A DNA stretch of 64,000 nucleotides from Gemmatimonadota bacterium (GCA_003220935.1 QHTT01000071.1:26436-90435), one strand, 5' to 3'. Positions 33,454 to 42,128 are shown, counted from the stretch's first letter. Made by a program: numbers and translations. Notes: generated by a model not told the origin, from the letters alone.

Positions 33454-35601
33454 GAACTCCGCACTCACGCTCACCTGGAGCTGCCGCGGGAATCCCGGCG
33501 TGAGAAACCGCTGCACCGGCGTGCCGGGCGCGAGCGGGTTCTCGGCGAAGGTCCCGAAGCTCGGGTAACGCCGGTCCAGCACATTGCGCACCGAGCAGCG
33601 CACCTCGAACCGTTGCCACTCGAGGGTGAGCGACGCGTCGGCCGCCGCGTAGTCGGGGAGCCGGCGCGTCGTGTTCGCCTCGTCGCCCCGGAGCCACTGG
33701 CGGCCCACGTAGCGCCCGTCGATGCCGAGCCGCAGCGACGGACCGGACGCGCTGCCGACGACAAGCGGCACCGCAATCCCCGCATTCGCCCGGTGATCGG
33801 GAACAAGCGGAAGCGCGTTGCCGGAGACGACGACCTCCCCTGCTGGGTCGCGCGGAGTGGCGAGGTCTACGGTGCTGTGGAATGTCGCCGCGGTATATCC
33901 GTAATTCGCGTACGCCCGCAGCCCCCCGCCCCCCCTCCCCCCCCCGCGCCCCCTGTCAGGGCGGCTCGACCATTGGGCCCCGAGCTCCAGCCCGGCCCGG
34001 CGCGTCGCCCCGATGTTCTGGAAGTAGCCCGCAGTGAGTGTCGCAGCGACGAAGAAGATGTCGTCCCGGACGTCGGTCCAGTACACGTCGGCGCTCAAGT
34101 CCACACGGCCCGTGCGGCCGCGGAAGCGCCACCCCGTTTCGTATGTCGTGGCGACGACGGGTCGGAGGGCGGGATCGGGGCCGAGCGCGAACGGCAGCGG
34201 ACACGCTGCAGCAGGGTCCGCGCAGCCGATCTCGACGAGCGCCGGCGCGCGGAACCCTCGGCTCACCGACCCAAACAGCTCGTGCCCCGACGGCCCACGC
34301 CAGGTGAGCCCCACGCGTGGGCTGAATCGCCGGAAGATGTTGAGGCCGCTCTGGCCCGCATCCAACAGGTCTTCGAACGGCACGCGGATGTAGTCGTAGC
34401 GCCCCGCGATGGTGGCCGTGAGGGACGGCGCGAGCGGCCAGTTGGCGCCGACGAAAGCGCCCAGGTCCACTTCGTTCGCGAGGACTGACTCCGTGAGCGA
34501 GTCCGGTGCCCCTGATCGGACCGCGTAGAGCCGCACCCCCGTGTGCTGGTAGGCGCCGTCCACACCCGCAAGCCAACGCAGCGGGCGCGCCCTGAGAGAG
34601 AGTGTACCGGAGAGCTGCACCGCCCCTCCGCCGATGCGCTCGCGGTTGCGCTCGCGCGTATCCGGTGGGCTCGCGTTCTTGTTGAACTGGTCCGCGGTAA
34701 GCGTTCGGCCGAAGGCGTTCACCGCGACCTGCACGCGGCTCCCCCCGAGCAAGCGGTGCGCGTTCAGGGTGACCAGATGGGCCTGCGGGGCGAAGTAGTC
34801 GCCGCTGGTGAAGTTCACACGGGGGGCGACGGCGTACACGCTCTCGGGCAGGCTGCCCGCCTGGTAGATGCGGTTGTCCGCTGCCGCGTAGCTGAGCGTC
34901 GCGTCCCACGTTCCCGTGTTCACTCCGACCTTGCCGAATAGCGTGCCGATGCGGCTCCGCGTGAGCGCGCGCCAGCCGTCTTCGTGCTCGTAGCGCGCCC
35001 CGACGTAGTAGTCCCACATTCCCCGGCGATCGCCGGCGTGCGCCTTGAGCTCGTAGCGCCCGAAGCTGCCTCCCGAGACCTCGACCTCGCGGTCGGCCGG
35101 CGTGGCGCCGCGGCGGGTCACCAGGTTTACTGCGGCGCCGAGCGAGTTCCGCCCGAGCAGCACCGACGGACCATACGTCACCTCCACATGGTCCACGTCC
35201 TCGAGCGGCAGCAGGTCGAAGTTCACCTCGTGAGCGTCAGGCTCGTTCACCCGCACGCCGTCCAGGTACACAGTCACTCCCTGGGGGAGCCCGATCGTCG
35301 GGGAGACCTGAAATCCGCGGAGCGTCACGTCCAACTCGCTGGGCGCGCCCAGCTCGTCCGCCACCGTGACACCCGGCAGCTGCTCGAGCGCGTCCGCGAG
35401 CGAACGGACGCCGCGCGCATCGAGGTCCGCCGCGCTGAGTGTGGCGGTGCGGCCCGCGAGCCCCCGTGCCAGCTCGCGCACGGTAGGGAGCCGGACGCCG
35501 GTCACGACGACCGGGGGCAGAGTGTCGGTGGGGACGGAGTCGGGCTGTTGGGCCCCAGCGGGCGGGGGAAGCAGCGCGAGCAGTAGTGCGCCCTTCAGCA
35601 A
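33451..35601 (-). CDS. TonB-dependent outer-membrane receptor
   Basis: Outer-membrane gated barrel, 716 aa from TTG 35601 (signal LLKGALLLALLPPPAGAQ). The plug starts LPPVVVTGVRLPTVREL (TonB box-like), with LADALEQLPGVTVADE, YLDGVRVNEPDAHEVNFD and LLGRNSLGAAVNLVTRRG. The barrel follows, with SPRVGLTWRGPSGHELFGSVSRGFRAPALVEI and a C-terminal FPRQLQVSVSAEF ending in Phe. ATG 35694 in the same frame would add 31 residues read from a heptamer array and is less likely. A poly-C/G tract near 33918-33950 encodes GRGGGRGGGG. It sits inside the acyl-CoA dehydrogenase/ETF operon. The substrate is unknown. Confidence 0.9.
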   Translation of the reverse strand: MLKGALLLALLPPPAGAQQPDSVPTDTLPPVVVTGVRLPTVRELARGLAGRTATLSAADLDARGVRSLADALEQLPGVTVADELGAPSELDVTLRGFQVSPTIGLPQGVTVYLDGVRVNEPDAHEVNFDLLPLEDVDHVEVTYGPSVLLGRNSLGAAVNLVTRRGATPADREVEVSGGSFGRYELKAHAGDRRGMWDYYVGARYEHEDGWRALTRSRIGTLFGKVGVNTGTWDATLSYAAADNRIYQAGSLPESVYAVAPRVNFTSGDYFAPQAHLVTLNAHRLLGGSRVQVAVNAFGRTLTADQFNKNASPPDTRERNRERIGGGAVQLSGTLSLRARPLRWLAGVDGAYQHTGVRLYAVRSGAPDSLTESVLANEVDLGAFVGANWPLAPSLTATIAGRYDYIRVPFEDLLDAGQSGLNIFRRFSPRVGLTWRGPSGHELFGSVSRGFRAPALVEIGCADPAAACPLPFALGPDPALRPVVATTYETGWRFRGRTGRVDLSADVYWTDVRDDIFFVAATLTAGYFQNIGATRRAGLELGAQWSSRPDRGRGGGRGGGGLRAYANYGYTAATFHSTVDLATPRDPAGEVVVSGNALPLVPDHRANAGIAVPLVVGSASGPSLRLGIDGRYVGRQWLRGDEANTTRRLPDYAAADASLTLEWQRFEVRCSVRNVLDRRYPSFGTFAENPLAPGTPVQRFLTPGFPRQLQVSVSAEF

Positions 35602-35696
35602 ACGCGGAAGTCGGAACGCGGAACGCGGAACAGAAGACGAGCGCACTGGTGGCCTCGTCCTACTGTTCCGCGTTCCGAGTTCCGCGTTCCGCATTC
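35601..35696. repeat. inverted heptamer arrays between acyl-CoA dehydrogenase and TonB receptor
   Basis: Left arm: AACGCGG, AAGTCGG, AACGCGG, AACGCGG (35601-35628). Right arm: TGTTCCG, CGTTCCG, AGTTCCG, CGTTCCG (35664-35691). The arms are complementary and enclose 35 bp, so RNA from either strand can fold into a hairpin just before the TonB start. Confidence 0.8.
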
Positions 35697-36884
35697 TTAG
35701 TTGAACGCATTCAGCCCCGTAATCTCCTGCCCCAAGATCAGCGTGTGGATATCGTGCGTCCCCTCGTACGTGTACACCGACTCGAGGTTCGCGAGATGGC
35801 GCATCGCCTGGTATTCGGCGAGGATGCCGTTGGCGCCGAGTAGCCGCCGGGCCTCGCGGGCGATGTCGGTCGCCATGCTCACGTTGTTGCGCTTGGCGAG
35901 CGAGACCTGCTGCGGCGTCACCGTCCCCTGGTCCTTGAGACGTCCGAGCTGGAGGCAGAGGAGTTGCGCCTTGGTGATCTCGGTGAGCATCTCGGCGAGC
36001 CGTGCCTGCTGGAGCTGAAAGCCGCCGATCGGCTTCCCGAACACGACCCGGGTCTTGGCGTAGCTCAGCGCCTCATCGTAGCACGCCAGGGCGGCGCCCA
36101 CGGCGCCCCACGCGATGCCGTACCGGGCCTGCGTGAGGCACATGAGCGGCGACTTGAGCCCGCCCGACTTCGGGAGCAGCGCGTCCTTCGGCACGCACAC
36201 ATCCTGTAGCACCAACTCGCTCGTGTCGCTGGCGCGCAGGGAGAGCTTGCCCTTTTGGTCCTTCGCCGAGAAGCCCTGCGTGTCGGTGGGGACGATGAAG
36301 CCGCGGATCGACTCCACGTCGTCCGGCGCCCCGGTCTTCGCCCAGACGATCGCCGCTTGCGCGGTCGAGCCGTTGGTGATCCACATCTTGGCGCCGTTCA
36401 GGATCCAGCCGCCCTTCGTCTCCTTGGCGACCGTGATCATCCCAGCGGGGTTCGACCCGTAGTCGGGCTCCGTCAGCCCGAAGCAGCCGATCACCTCGCC
36501 CGACGCCATCTTCGGGAGCCAGTGCCGCTTCTGTTCGTCGCTCCCGAACGCGTGGATCGGGTACATCACGAGTGCGCCCTGCACCGAGGCGAACGACCGG
36601 ACCCCCGAGTCGCCGCGCTCCAGTTCTTGCATGATGAGCCCGTAGGCGACGTTATTGAGCCCGGCGCAGCCGTACTCCTCGGGGAGGTTGGCGCCGAACA
36701 GGCCGAGCTCGGCCATCTGCGGCACCAGGTGTTTCGGGAACTTCCCCGCCACGTAGTGTTCAGCGATGACGGGCATGAGGTTGTCGTCCACCCAGGCGCG
36801 CACCGTGTCACGCACGGCGCGCTCTTCTTCGGACAGGAGCCCGTCGACGTTGTAGAAGTCGACGCCCTGGAATTTGGGTGCCAT
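35697..36884 (-). CDS. acyl-CoA dehydrogenase, glutaryl-CoA dehydrogenase type
   Basis: A 395-aa FAD enzyme. FGLTEPDYGSNPAGM binds flavin and substrate, WITNGSTAQAAIVWAK follows, QARYGIAWGAVGAALACYDEAL is in the C-terminal domain, and the catalytic base is the Glu of YTYEGTHDIHTLILGQEITG. This last block is characteristic of glutaryl-CoA dehydrogenase (lysine/tryptophan catabolism). Electrons go to EtfAB, encoded downstream on the same strand. ATG 36884 is near a BIME-like repeat. Confidence 0.93.
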   Translation of the reverse strand: MAPKFQGVDFYNVDGLLSEEERAVRDTVRAWVDDNLMPVIAEHYVAGKFPKHLVPQMAELGLFGANLPEEYGCAGLNNVAYGLIMQELERGDSGVRSFASVQGALVMYPIHAFGSDEQKRHWLPKMASGEVIGCFGLTEPDYGSNPAGMITVAKETKGGWILNGAKMWITNGSTAQAAIVWAKTGAPDDVESIRGFIVPTDTQGFSAKDQKGKLSLRASDTSELVLQDVCVPKDALLPKSGGLKSPLMCLTQARYGIAWGAVGAALACYDEALSYAKTRVVFGKPIGGFQLQQARLAEMLTEITKAQLLCLQLGRLKDQGTVTPQQVSLAKRNNVSMATDIAREARRLLGANGILAEYQAMRHLANLESVYTYEGTHDIHTLILGQEITGLNAFN

Positions 36885-36909
36885 AAACCCCTCAACTGGG
36901 TGTGAGAAA

Positions 36910-36985
36910 CCCCGGGGCGCCGCCCCGGGGTCAGCCGCCCCAAATCGGTCGCGGCGTGGCTGACCCCGGGCCGGTGGCCCGGGGT
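36910..36985. repeat. inverted GTCAG-type palindrome pair (BIME-like)
   Basis: CCCCGGGGC/GCCCCGGGG plus GTCAGCC (36910-36936), then 21 bp, then GGCTGACCCCGGGCC/GGCCCGGGG (36958-36985). The two halves are those of 5031-5112 in swapped order. The element lies between the phosphoesterase stop and the acyl-CoA dehydrogenase start. Confidence 0.75.
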
Positions 36986-36992
36986 CTCAAAC

Positions 36993-37862
36993 CTACCCCG
37001 CCTGCCCGACCGGCAGGGAGTCCTTGCTCGGAACCGCTGCCCGGCCGGGCCTGGCGAACGCCAGCGTATCCGACGCCCGAAACCTCCCGCGCGCCGCCTC
37101 CCAGCGGAAGATCGTGATCTGGACGGCGGACGTCTCGATGGTGACGAAGTTGAAGCTCGACGGACGCCCGCCCCGTGTGCGCGTGGAGAGCGTCCCGGCG
37201 GTCGAGACGACCACGCGCCCCTGCAGCACGTCCGCGCCCTCCTGATGGTCATGACCGCACAGCACCACGTCCGCGCCCGAGTCGACGATGCGCCGCTGCG
37301 CCTGGCGCCAGCGGGCGAGCCCCATCCGGCGGGAGATTTCCCCGCGCAGCACGTTGTGGTGGAGCACCAGGACCCGCACCTGGTCGGGAGGTGCGGCGGC
37401 GAAGACCTGTTTCACGCGCAGCAGCTCCCGCTTCGGCAGGTGCCCCTTCACCGCCAGGTCCCGCGCGCGCAGCGTGAGCGAGCCCCAGGCCACGCCGTGC
37501 GATGTCAGCGCGCTCGCAATCACCGCGCCATGCACGGTGAGGGTCGGTGCCAAGTCCGCACCGAAGTACTGCACGTACTTGCGGTACAGCAGGTCCCTGG
37601 CGAGCGGGATGAGCGGCCGGGTCCACCACCGCACGTCGTGGTTCCCCGGAATCACGTGAACCGGAGCGGTCGCCGCGGCGAGGTTCGCGAAGGCGCGCGC
37701 CCGCTGCAGCTCGCCGTGCCGAGCGCGCTGGGACAGGTCCCCGGCGATCACCGTCACATCGGGCCGGAGGTCCGGAATCATCTTCTCGAGCGCTTCGATC
37801 TGCCGGATATCGGCAAGGCCGCCGAAATGCAGATCGGCGAGGTGGAGCAGCTGGACGGTCAC
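36993..37862 (-). CDS. calcineurin-like metallophosphoesterase
   Basis: A 289-aa cytoplasmic phosphoesterase. Metal motifs are HLADLHFGG near the start, VIAGDLSQRARHGE, VIPGNHDVRW, LHHNVL and LCGHDHQEGAD, the full calcineurin-type set. GTG 37862 is chosen because it overlaps the upstream stop (GTGA), with HLADLHF at the expected distance. It may act on a cyclic nucleotide or UDP-diacylglucosamine-type substrate; sequence alone cannot say. Confidence 0.88.
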   Translation of the reverse strand: MTVQLLHLADLHFGGLADIRQIEALEKMIPDLRPDVTVIAGDLSQRARHGELQRARAFANLAAATAPVHVIPGNHDVRWWTRPLIPLARDLLYRKYVQYFGADLAPTLTVHGAVIASALTSHGVAWGSLTLRARDLAVKGHLPKRELLRVKQVFAAAPPDQVRVLVLHHNVLRGEISRRMGLARWRQAQRRIVDSGADVVLCGHDHQEGADVLQGRVVVSTAGTLSTRTRGGRPSSFNFVTIETSAVQITIFRWEAARGRFRASDTLAFARPGRAAVPSKDSLPVGQAG

Positions 37863-39271
37863 GATTCGGCCTGCACGGTATAGCTGAGGGTGGCCGTGCC
37901 GGTCGCGGGCACGGGTACGCGGAAGCGGATCTCCGTCGCCGACAGCTTCTCGGCAGGGACGCTGCTCTCCACGATCTGCCACACCCCGGAGCGGGATTCG
38001 CGCACGTCCACCGTGACGGCCTCCGGCTTCGCGTTGGTGATCATCACCTTGTATGCCGCCGTGATGCGCTGCCGCGCCGCCAGGCCGCGGCGCGGCGGCG
38101 GCAGCTGCTCCTGATTGTAATCAGTCTGCACCCGCTCGGCAGTCACGTCGAACGCCTCCCCCGACTGCACCCGCAGGTCGCGCCCCGGCGCGGTGTGGTC
38201 GCTCCGTGCCTCCCCCACGAGCTGTACCCGGCCCGCGGAGTCCGTCTGATAAAGCTGCACGGTGCCTGCAGGCAACGGCCGATCGCCGAACGGCGTCCCG
38301 CGGGAACGCTTGAGCGTGTACCAGACCTGCACGGGCACGCGGTTGGGCTCGGCGGGAGACTGACCCAGAAAGCCGCGCCACGGCAACGCGCCGGGAATGA
38401 CGAACTCCTGACTGGAGGCGACCGCCGTGCGTGGGAACAAGGCCGTGGTGACCGGGACGCCGCGCTCGAGCGCGAACCGGCCGGGGAGCTGGTAGACGTG
38501 CGTCTCACCCACCGCCTCCTCGGCAGTGCCTGGAAGAATGGGGGGCGATCCCACCACCATCCGCTCGACGCGCGCCGCTTCGAAGGCGACCGGAGCGGCG
38601 AGGCCCCGAACCCGGCTGATCGACCCCGCCACGAGCTGCACTTCCGCGCTGTCGGCCGCGAGCGACTGAGACGTGATCGTGGCCGTTCCTGACACCTGAC
38701 ACCTGGCACCCGTCAGTATCATCTGGTAGACCACTTGCCAGCTCGCGCCCTGGGCGACATAGGCTAGCTCCGTGTGCGGCCGCGCCCGGGCTGCCTCGAG
38801 CACCACCGCCGCCTCCGGCACCGGGCCGACCAGCGCCGCCGGGAACAGCGGCTCACCGGGCTCCGACAACACGAAGCGTCCGTCGGTCAGCCGGTATTGT
38901 GGAGGGTTGACCCGCACTACCGTCGCCCGCACCGTGTCGCTCCGGCCGTCGGCACGCTGCCGCACGAACGTGAGCGCCTGTCCCACCGCGTGCTGCAAGG
39001 CGGCGTCCCGATCGGTGGCCGGCCGGGCCACGCCCGAGACGAGTGCGACGCTCGAGTCCGGCGAGAACAGCGTGGCCGGGTCCAGGTCCTCGAGCTTCAG
39101 CGTGAAGGTGTTCCGCCCTTTCTCGAGCGCCTGGGGCAGGGTGCGGCGCACGACCACCCGACCGTCTGTATAGATCGAGAGCGAGGTCTGGCCGGCGAGC
39201 GGCGCCGCGACGGCCAGCCCTGCGAGCACGGGCAACGTGCAACGTGCGACGGGAAGCGTTATCGCATCCAT
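37859..39271 (-). CDS. DUF4139-domain exported protein
   Basis: A 470-aa exported protein. A signal peptide (LPVARCTLPVLAGLAVAAPLAG) is followed by a beta-rich N-terminal part (LSIYTDGRVVVRRTLPQALEKG, typical of DUF4140/4139 proteins) and a C-terminal DUF4139 domain with ELAYVAQGASWQVVYQMIL, VWYTLKRSRGTPFGDRPLPAG and TAAYKVMITNAKPEAVTVDVRE. Two heptamer arrays are read within it (signal peptide 39233-39253 and core 38688-38710). It is coupled by a 4-bp overlap to the phosphoesterase. Function unknown; envelope location is expected. Confidence 0.8.
   Translation of the reverse strand: MDAITLPVARCTLPVLAGLAVAAPLAGQTSLSIYTDGRVVVRRTLPQALEKGRNTFTLKLEDLDPATLFSPDSSVALVSGVARPATDRDAALQHAVGQALTFVRQRADGRSDTVRATVVRVNPPQYRLTDGRFVLSEPGEPLFPAALVGPVPEAAVVLEAARARPHTELAYVAQGASWQVVYQMILTGARCQVSGTATITSQSLAADSAEVQLVAGSISRVRGLAAPVAFEAARVERMVVGSPPILPGTAEEAVGETHVYQLPGRFALERGVPVTTALFPRTAVASSQEFVIPGALPWRGFLGQSPAEPNRVPVQVWYTLKRSRGTPFGDRPLPAGTVQLYQTDSAGRVQLVGEARSDHTAPGRDLRVQSGEAFDVTAERVQTDYNQEQLPPPRRGLAARQRITAAYKVMITNAKPEAVTVDVRESRSGVWQIVESSVPAEKLSATEIRFRVPVPATGTATLSYTVQAES
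38688..38710. repeat. heptamer array (CCTGACA x3) in the DUF4139 gene
   Basis: Three tandem heptamers, CCTGACA, CCTGACA and CCTGGCA, add 21 bp and so keep the frame. They encode ARCQVSG, the only Cys-containing part of that segment. Confidence 0.65.
39233..39253. repeat. heptamer array in signal-peptide codons of the DUF4139 gene
   Basis: CAACGTG, CAACGTG and CGACGGG occupy 21 bp near the 5' end of the coding region and encode part of the signal sequence (VARCTLP). Confidence 0.65.
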
Positions 39272-39585
39272 TCGAGCGCGACCCTCTTCACGATACGATA
39301 GGTCAGGAGATACCACGCGACCACGGCCACCGCTCCCACGGTGCGGGCAGTCGCCTGCCACGCGGGGCCCACCGAGCGCAGGGTAAGGATCACATACCCT
39401 GCGAGCAGCACGGTTGTTACGATTGCCACGAGACGCCCTACACGTGACGCCTTTCGCGTGACGCCGTTCAAGCATCTCGGACAGAGTTCCCCCAGCGCGA
39501 TACCCGCGGTGACTGTGCCGCACCGCGCGCAAGGGTGGCTAGAGCCGCCGGGCCACGGCGCGAGCGAATTCGCTGGTCGAAGCAC
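39259..39585 (-). CDS. small membrane protein with N-terminal zinc ribbon
   Basis: A 108-aa protein with two CxxC knuckles (HPCARCGTVTAGIALGELCPRC) followed by two membrane helices (LVAIVTTVLLAGYVILTL, VGAVAVVAWYLLTYRIV). GTG 39585 overlaps the dehydrogenase gene by 47 bp; no other in-frame start fits. Its stop lies 13 bp inside the DUF4139 gene. A word repeat at about 39444-39467 encodes VTRKASRV between ribbon and membrane. Function unknown. Confidence 0.65.
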   Translation of the reverse strand: MLRPANSLAPWPGGSSHPCARCGTVTAGIALGELCPRCLNGVTRKASRVGRLVAIVTTVLLAGYVILTLRSVGPAWQATARTVGAVAVVAWYLLTYRIVKRVALEWMR

Positions 39586-40552
39586 TGCCCCCCAAGTCCT
39601 TCGTCCGGACGTTGTCCTTCACGATGACGGTCTCGAGCGCGCGGCGCAGCCGGTTTCCCGCCTCGAGCTCGCCGATGTGATCAAGCATCATCGCGGCCGC
39701 GAGCATCTGCGCCGAAGGGTTCGCGATCCCCTGCCCCGCGATGTCGGGTGCGGAGCCGTGCACGGCTTCGAAGATCGCCGCCCCCTCGCCGATATTCGCG
39801 CCGGGAGCGAGCCCCAGGCCCCCCACCAGTCCCGACGCCTCGTCGGACAGGATGTCGCCGAACAGGTTGGTCGTCACGATCACATCGAACTGCGCCGGGT
39901 TGATCACCAGCTGCATGGCGGCGTTGTCCACGATCTTGTCGTCCGAGGCGATCTGCCCCCCGTACTCCCGCGCGATCATCTGCGCTGTCTCGAGGAACAG
40001 CCCCGAGGTGGCCTTGAGGATGTTCGCCTTGTGCACCACGGTCACCTTCTTCCGCCCGTGCCGCTTCGCGTACTCGAAGGCGTAGCGGACGATGCGCCGG
40101 CAGCCGTCCCGCGTCATCACCGACGTCGCCTGGGCCAGCGCCTTGGGGTCGCCCCCGACCTTGAACGTGCGGTCCATGCCGACGTACAGGCCCTCGGTGT
40201 TCTCGCGCACGATGACGAGGTCGACGTTCTGGTAGCGGCCGCCCGGCACGATCGATTTCACCGGCCGCACGTTGGCGTACAGCTCGAACTCCTGCCGCAG
40301 CGCCACGGTGACCGAGCGGTAGCCGCCGCCGATTGGCGTCGTGAGCGGGCCCTTGAGCGCGAGCCCAGTGCGCCGGATCGAGTCGAGCGTGGCGTTGGGA
40401 AGCGGGGTGCCGGCCTTGTCGATGGCGCTCATCCCGCCGTACTCCTCGTCCCAGGCGATCTGCACCCCCAGGGCGTCCAGCACGTGGAGCGTTGCCTGTG
40501 TGATCTCGGGCCCGATTCCATCGCCGGCGATGAGGGTCGCCTCCCGCGTCAC
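39539..40552 (-). CDS. NAD-dependent isocitrate/isopropylmalate dehydrogenase family enzyme (NAD-IDH-like)
   Basis: A 337-aa beta-decarboxylating dehydrogenase. TLIAGDGIGPEIT, VRPVKSIVPGGRY, IVRENTEGLYVG, the lysine loop KKVTVVHKANILK, DAAAMQL-like IVDNAAMQLVINP, NLFGDILSDEASGLVGGLGLAPGANIGEG and FEAVHGSAPDIAGQGIANP define the family. The DRTFKVG and EGLYVGMDR context resembles NAD-isocitrate dehydrogenase more than LeuB. GTG 40552 shares bases with the upstream TGA. A TCA-cycle role fits the adjacent acyl-CoA oxidation genes. Confidence 0.88.
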   Translation of the reverse strand: MTREATLIAGDGIGPEITQATLHVLDALGVQIAWDEEYGGMSAIDKAGTPLPNATLDSIRRTGLALKGPLTTPIGGGYRSVTVALRQEFELYANVRPVKSIVPGGRYQNVDLVIVRENTEGLYVGMDRTFKVGGDPKALAQATSVMTRDGCRRIVRYAFEYAKRHGRKKVTVVHKANILKATSGLFLETAQMIAREYGGQIASDDKIVDNAAMQLVINPAQFDVIVTTNLFGDILSDEASGLVGGLGLAPGANIGEGAAIFEAVHGSAPDIAGQGIANPSAQMLAAAMMLDHIGELEAGNRLRRALETVIVKDNVRTKDLGGSASTSEFARAVARRL

Positions 40553-41247
40553 GGCAGCCCCGGCGTGAGGCTCTTCACCGCCCGGGCGAGTGCCGACCAG
40601 GGATCGTCGCCATCGCCCCGAGCCACGGTGCGGAACCCCACCCGCCCGGTGCGCACGTCGACCATCACGATGGACAATTCGGCCGTCGCGACGGGCGCCC
40701 CGGGCATGGTAGGGGCACGGCATGCCGTGCCCCTACATCCCGGGGCGCCCGCCCTGCGGAACACCAGCGCCGCCGGCACGAGCGCGTATCGGCCCCCGTT
40801 CCCGCCGAGCGCCACCAGGGTCCGCAGCTCGCCGCGCAGCGGGTCGGGGACGACCTCGATCCCCTGCGCCCGCAGTACGGCCGTGCCCATCCGGTCGGGA
40901 TCCGGAGCGATCCCGGGGGCCCGGCGCGCCGCGCGCCGCAGCTCGTCGGGGAGCACCCACGTCACCTCCGGTGTGCGTGCCGTGAGCAGCGTGCCGATCA
41001 CGCTATCGGCCTGGGCGAGCGCCGCGCGACGGTCCGCGAGCAGCGCCTGCCAGTGCAGCGAGTCTTCCGCGGCGAGCAGCGGGAGGGGCAGCACACTGAC
41101 CTGTTGGGCGGCGAGCCCGGCGGTGGGGAGCGGCGTCGTGGGTGCCAGCGCGTCGGCGTGCTGCCTGCCGCCGCAACCCGCCGTGGCCGCGGCGATCACC
41201 CACCACGCACCACGCACTAAGTTTTTGATTTGTAAGGGATTAGTCAC
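40549..41247 (-). CDS. predicted lipoprotein, function unknown, with embedded palindrome
   Basis: A 232-aa protein with lipoprotein signal (WWVIAAATAGC). The mature part has alternating helices and strands (VSVLPLPLLAAEDSLHWQALLADRR, VTWVLPDELRRAAR, MGTAVLRAQGIEVVPDPLRGELRTLVALGGN, TAELSIVMVDVRTGRVGFRTVARG), reminiscent of periplasmic DUF proteins with TolB-like N domains. The start is GTG 41247; GTG 41217 is also possible. A long palindrome (40692-40751) is translated as GCRGTACRAPTM within the chain. The signal codons include a heptamer array. Confidence 0.6.
   Translation of the reverse strand: MTNPLQIKNLVRGAWWVIAAATAGCGGRQHADALAPTTPLPTAGLAAQQVSVLPLPLLAAEDSLHWQALLADRRAALAQADSVIGTLLTARTPEVTWVLPDELRRAARRAPGIAPDPDRMGTAVLRAQGIEVVPDPLRGELRTLVALGGNGGRYALVPAALVFRRAGAPGCRGTACRAPTMPGAPVATAELSIVMVDVRTGRVGFRTVARGDGDDPWSALARAVKSLTPGLP
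40692..40751. repeat. 60-bp interrupted palindrome inside a coding region
   Basis: The core GTAGGGGCACGG-CATG-CCGTGCCCCTAC (40709-40736) is a perfect palindrome. It is flanked by CGGGCGCCCCGGG (40692-40704) and its complement (40739-40751), with 4- and 2-nt bulges. The frame is kept. Similar GGGGCACGGCATGCCGTGCCCC palindromes are, from memory, widespread repeats in several phyla. Confidence 0.8.
41198..41218. repeat. heptamer array in the lipoprotein signal codons
   Basis: ACCCACC, ACGCACC, ACGCACT: three heptamers in 21 bp. Read on the minus strand they give VRGAWWV, the start of the lipoprotein signal. Confidence 0.65.
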
Positions 41248-41279
41248 GGCGCCCAATATCGTGGGGGCGCGCGGCTTTT

Positions 41280-42119
41280 TCAAGAAGCGAGCGTCAGCCC
41301 GCCGTCCACTACGATCACCTGCCCAGTGATGTGCCGCGCCGCCTCGCTGCACAGGAACGCGATCACGTGCGCGACGTCTTCCGGCTCCGCCACCCGTCCC
41401 AGCACCGACTCGTGCTCCGCGCGCTCCAGCACCTCGCGTGGCAGCTTGGTGAGCAGATCGGTCTTCACGAAGCCGGGGGCCACGGCGTTGACGTTGACGT
41501 TCGAGGGACCGAGGTCGACGGCGGCGGATTTGGTGAGGCCGATGAGCGCCGCTTTGCTGGCGGCGTAGTTGGCGATGCCGAAGCCGGGGCGGAACGCCTG
41601 GTGGCTGGCGACGTTGACGATCTTACCGTAGCGCTGGGCGCGCATCGGCTGGGCGACCGCCTGGATACAGTTGAACGCGCCGGTGACGTTCACGTCCAGC
41701 ACTTCCTGCCACGCCTCGGGTTCGAGCCGCCAGAGCGCGCCGTCGTGCGTCACCCCGGCGTTGTTGACCAGATAATGCACGCCGCCCAGCCGCTCGCGCA
41801 CCGCGGTGACGAACTTATCCACTGCCTCGTGGCTGCGCACGTCGCAGCGGGCGCAGTAGACGGGGACGCCGAGGGCGCGGATCGCCGTTTCGGTGAGGAG
41901 GGCCTGGGCGGCGACGTCGCGCCCGGGGAGGTCGACGTAATTGATGGCCACCGCCATGCCGCGCTGCGCGAACTCGAGCGCCGTGGCGCGTCCCAAGCCC
42001 GTCGCGCCGCCGGTGACGATGGCCACCCGGCCCTGTACGGTCTCGGCCAGGCGTTGCGGGTCGGGACGCACCTCGGTAGCCGGCGCGCCGACCGCAGGCT
42101 CCCCCCGGGATGCGAGCAC
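41280..42119 (-). CDS. short-chain dehydrogenase/reductase (FabG-like)
   Basis: A 279-aa NAD(P)-dependent reductase. TGGATGLGRATALEFAQRG is the cofactor loop, YCARCDVRSHE and LVNNAGVTHDG follow, the catalytic Ser is in NVASHQAFRPG, YxxxK appears as YAASKAALIGLTKSAAVDLG, and the C-terminus GQVIVVDGGLTLAS is classic FabG. The likely role is 3-oxoacyl-ACP/CoA or acetoacetyl-CoA reduction. GTG 42119 is favoured because the frame further upstream runs through an operator palindrome. TTG 42140 and ATG 42170 are alternatives. Confidence 0.88.
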   Translation of the reverse strand: MLASRGEPAVGAPATEVRPDPQRLAETVQGRVAIVTGGATGLGRATALEFAQRGMAVAINYVDLPGRDVAAQALLTETAIRALGVPVYCARCDVRSHEAVDKFVTAVRERLGGVHYLVNNAGVTHDGALWRLEPEAWQEVLDVNVTGAFNCIQAVAQPMRAQRYGKIVNVASHQAFRPGFGIANYAASKAALIGLTKSAAVDLGPSNVNVNAVAPGFVKTDLLTKLPREVLERAEHESVLGRVAEPEDVAHVIAFLCSEAARHITGQVIVVDGGLTLAS

Positions 42120-42128
42120 CCATGACGC

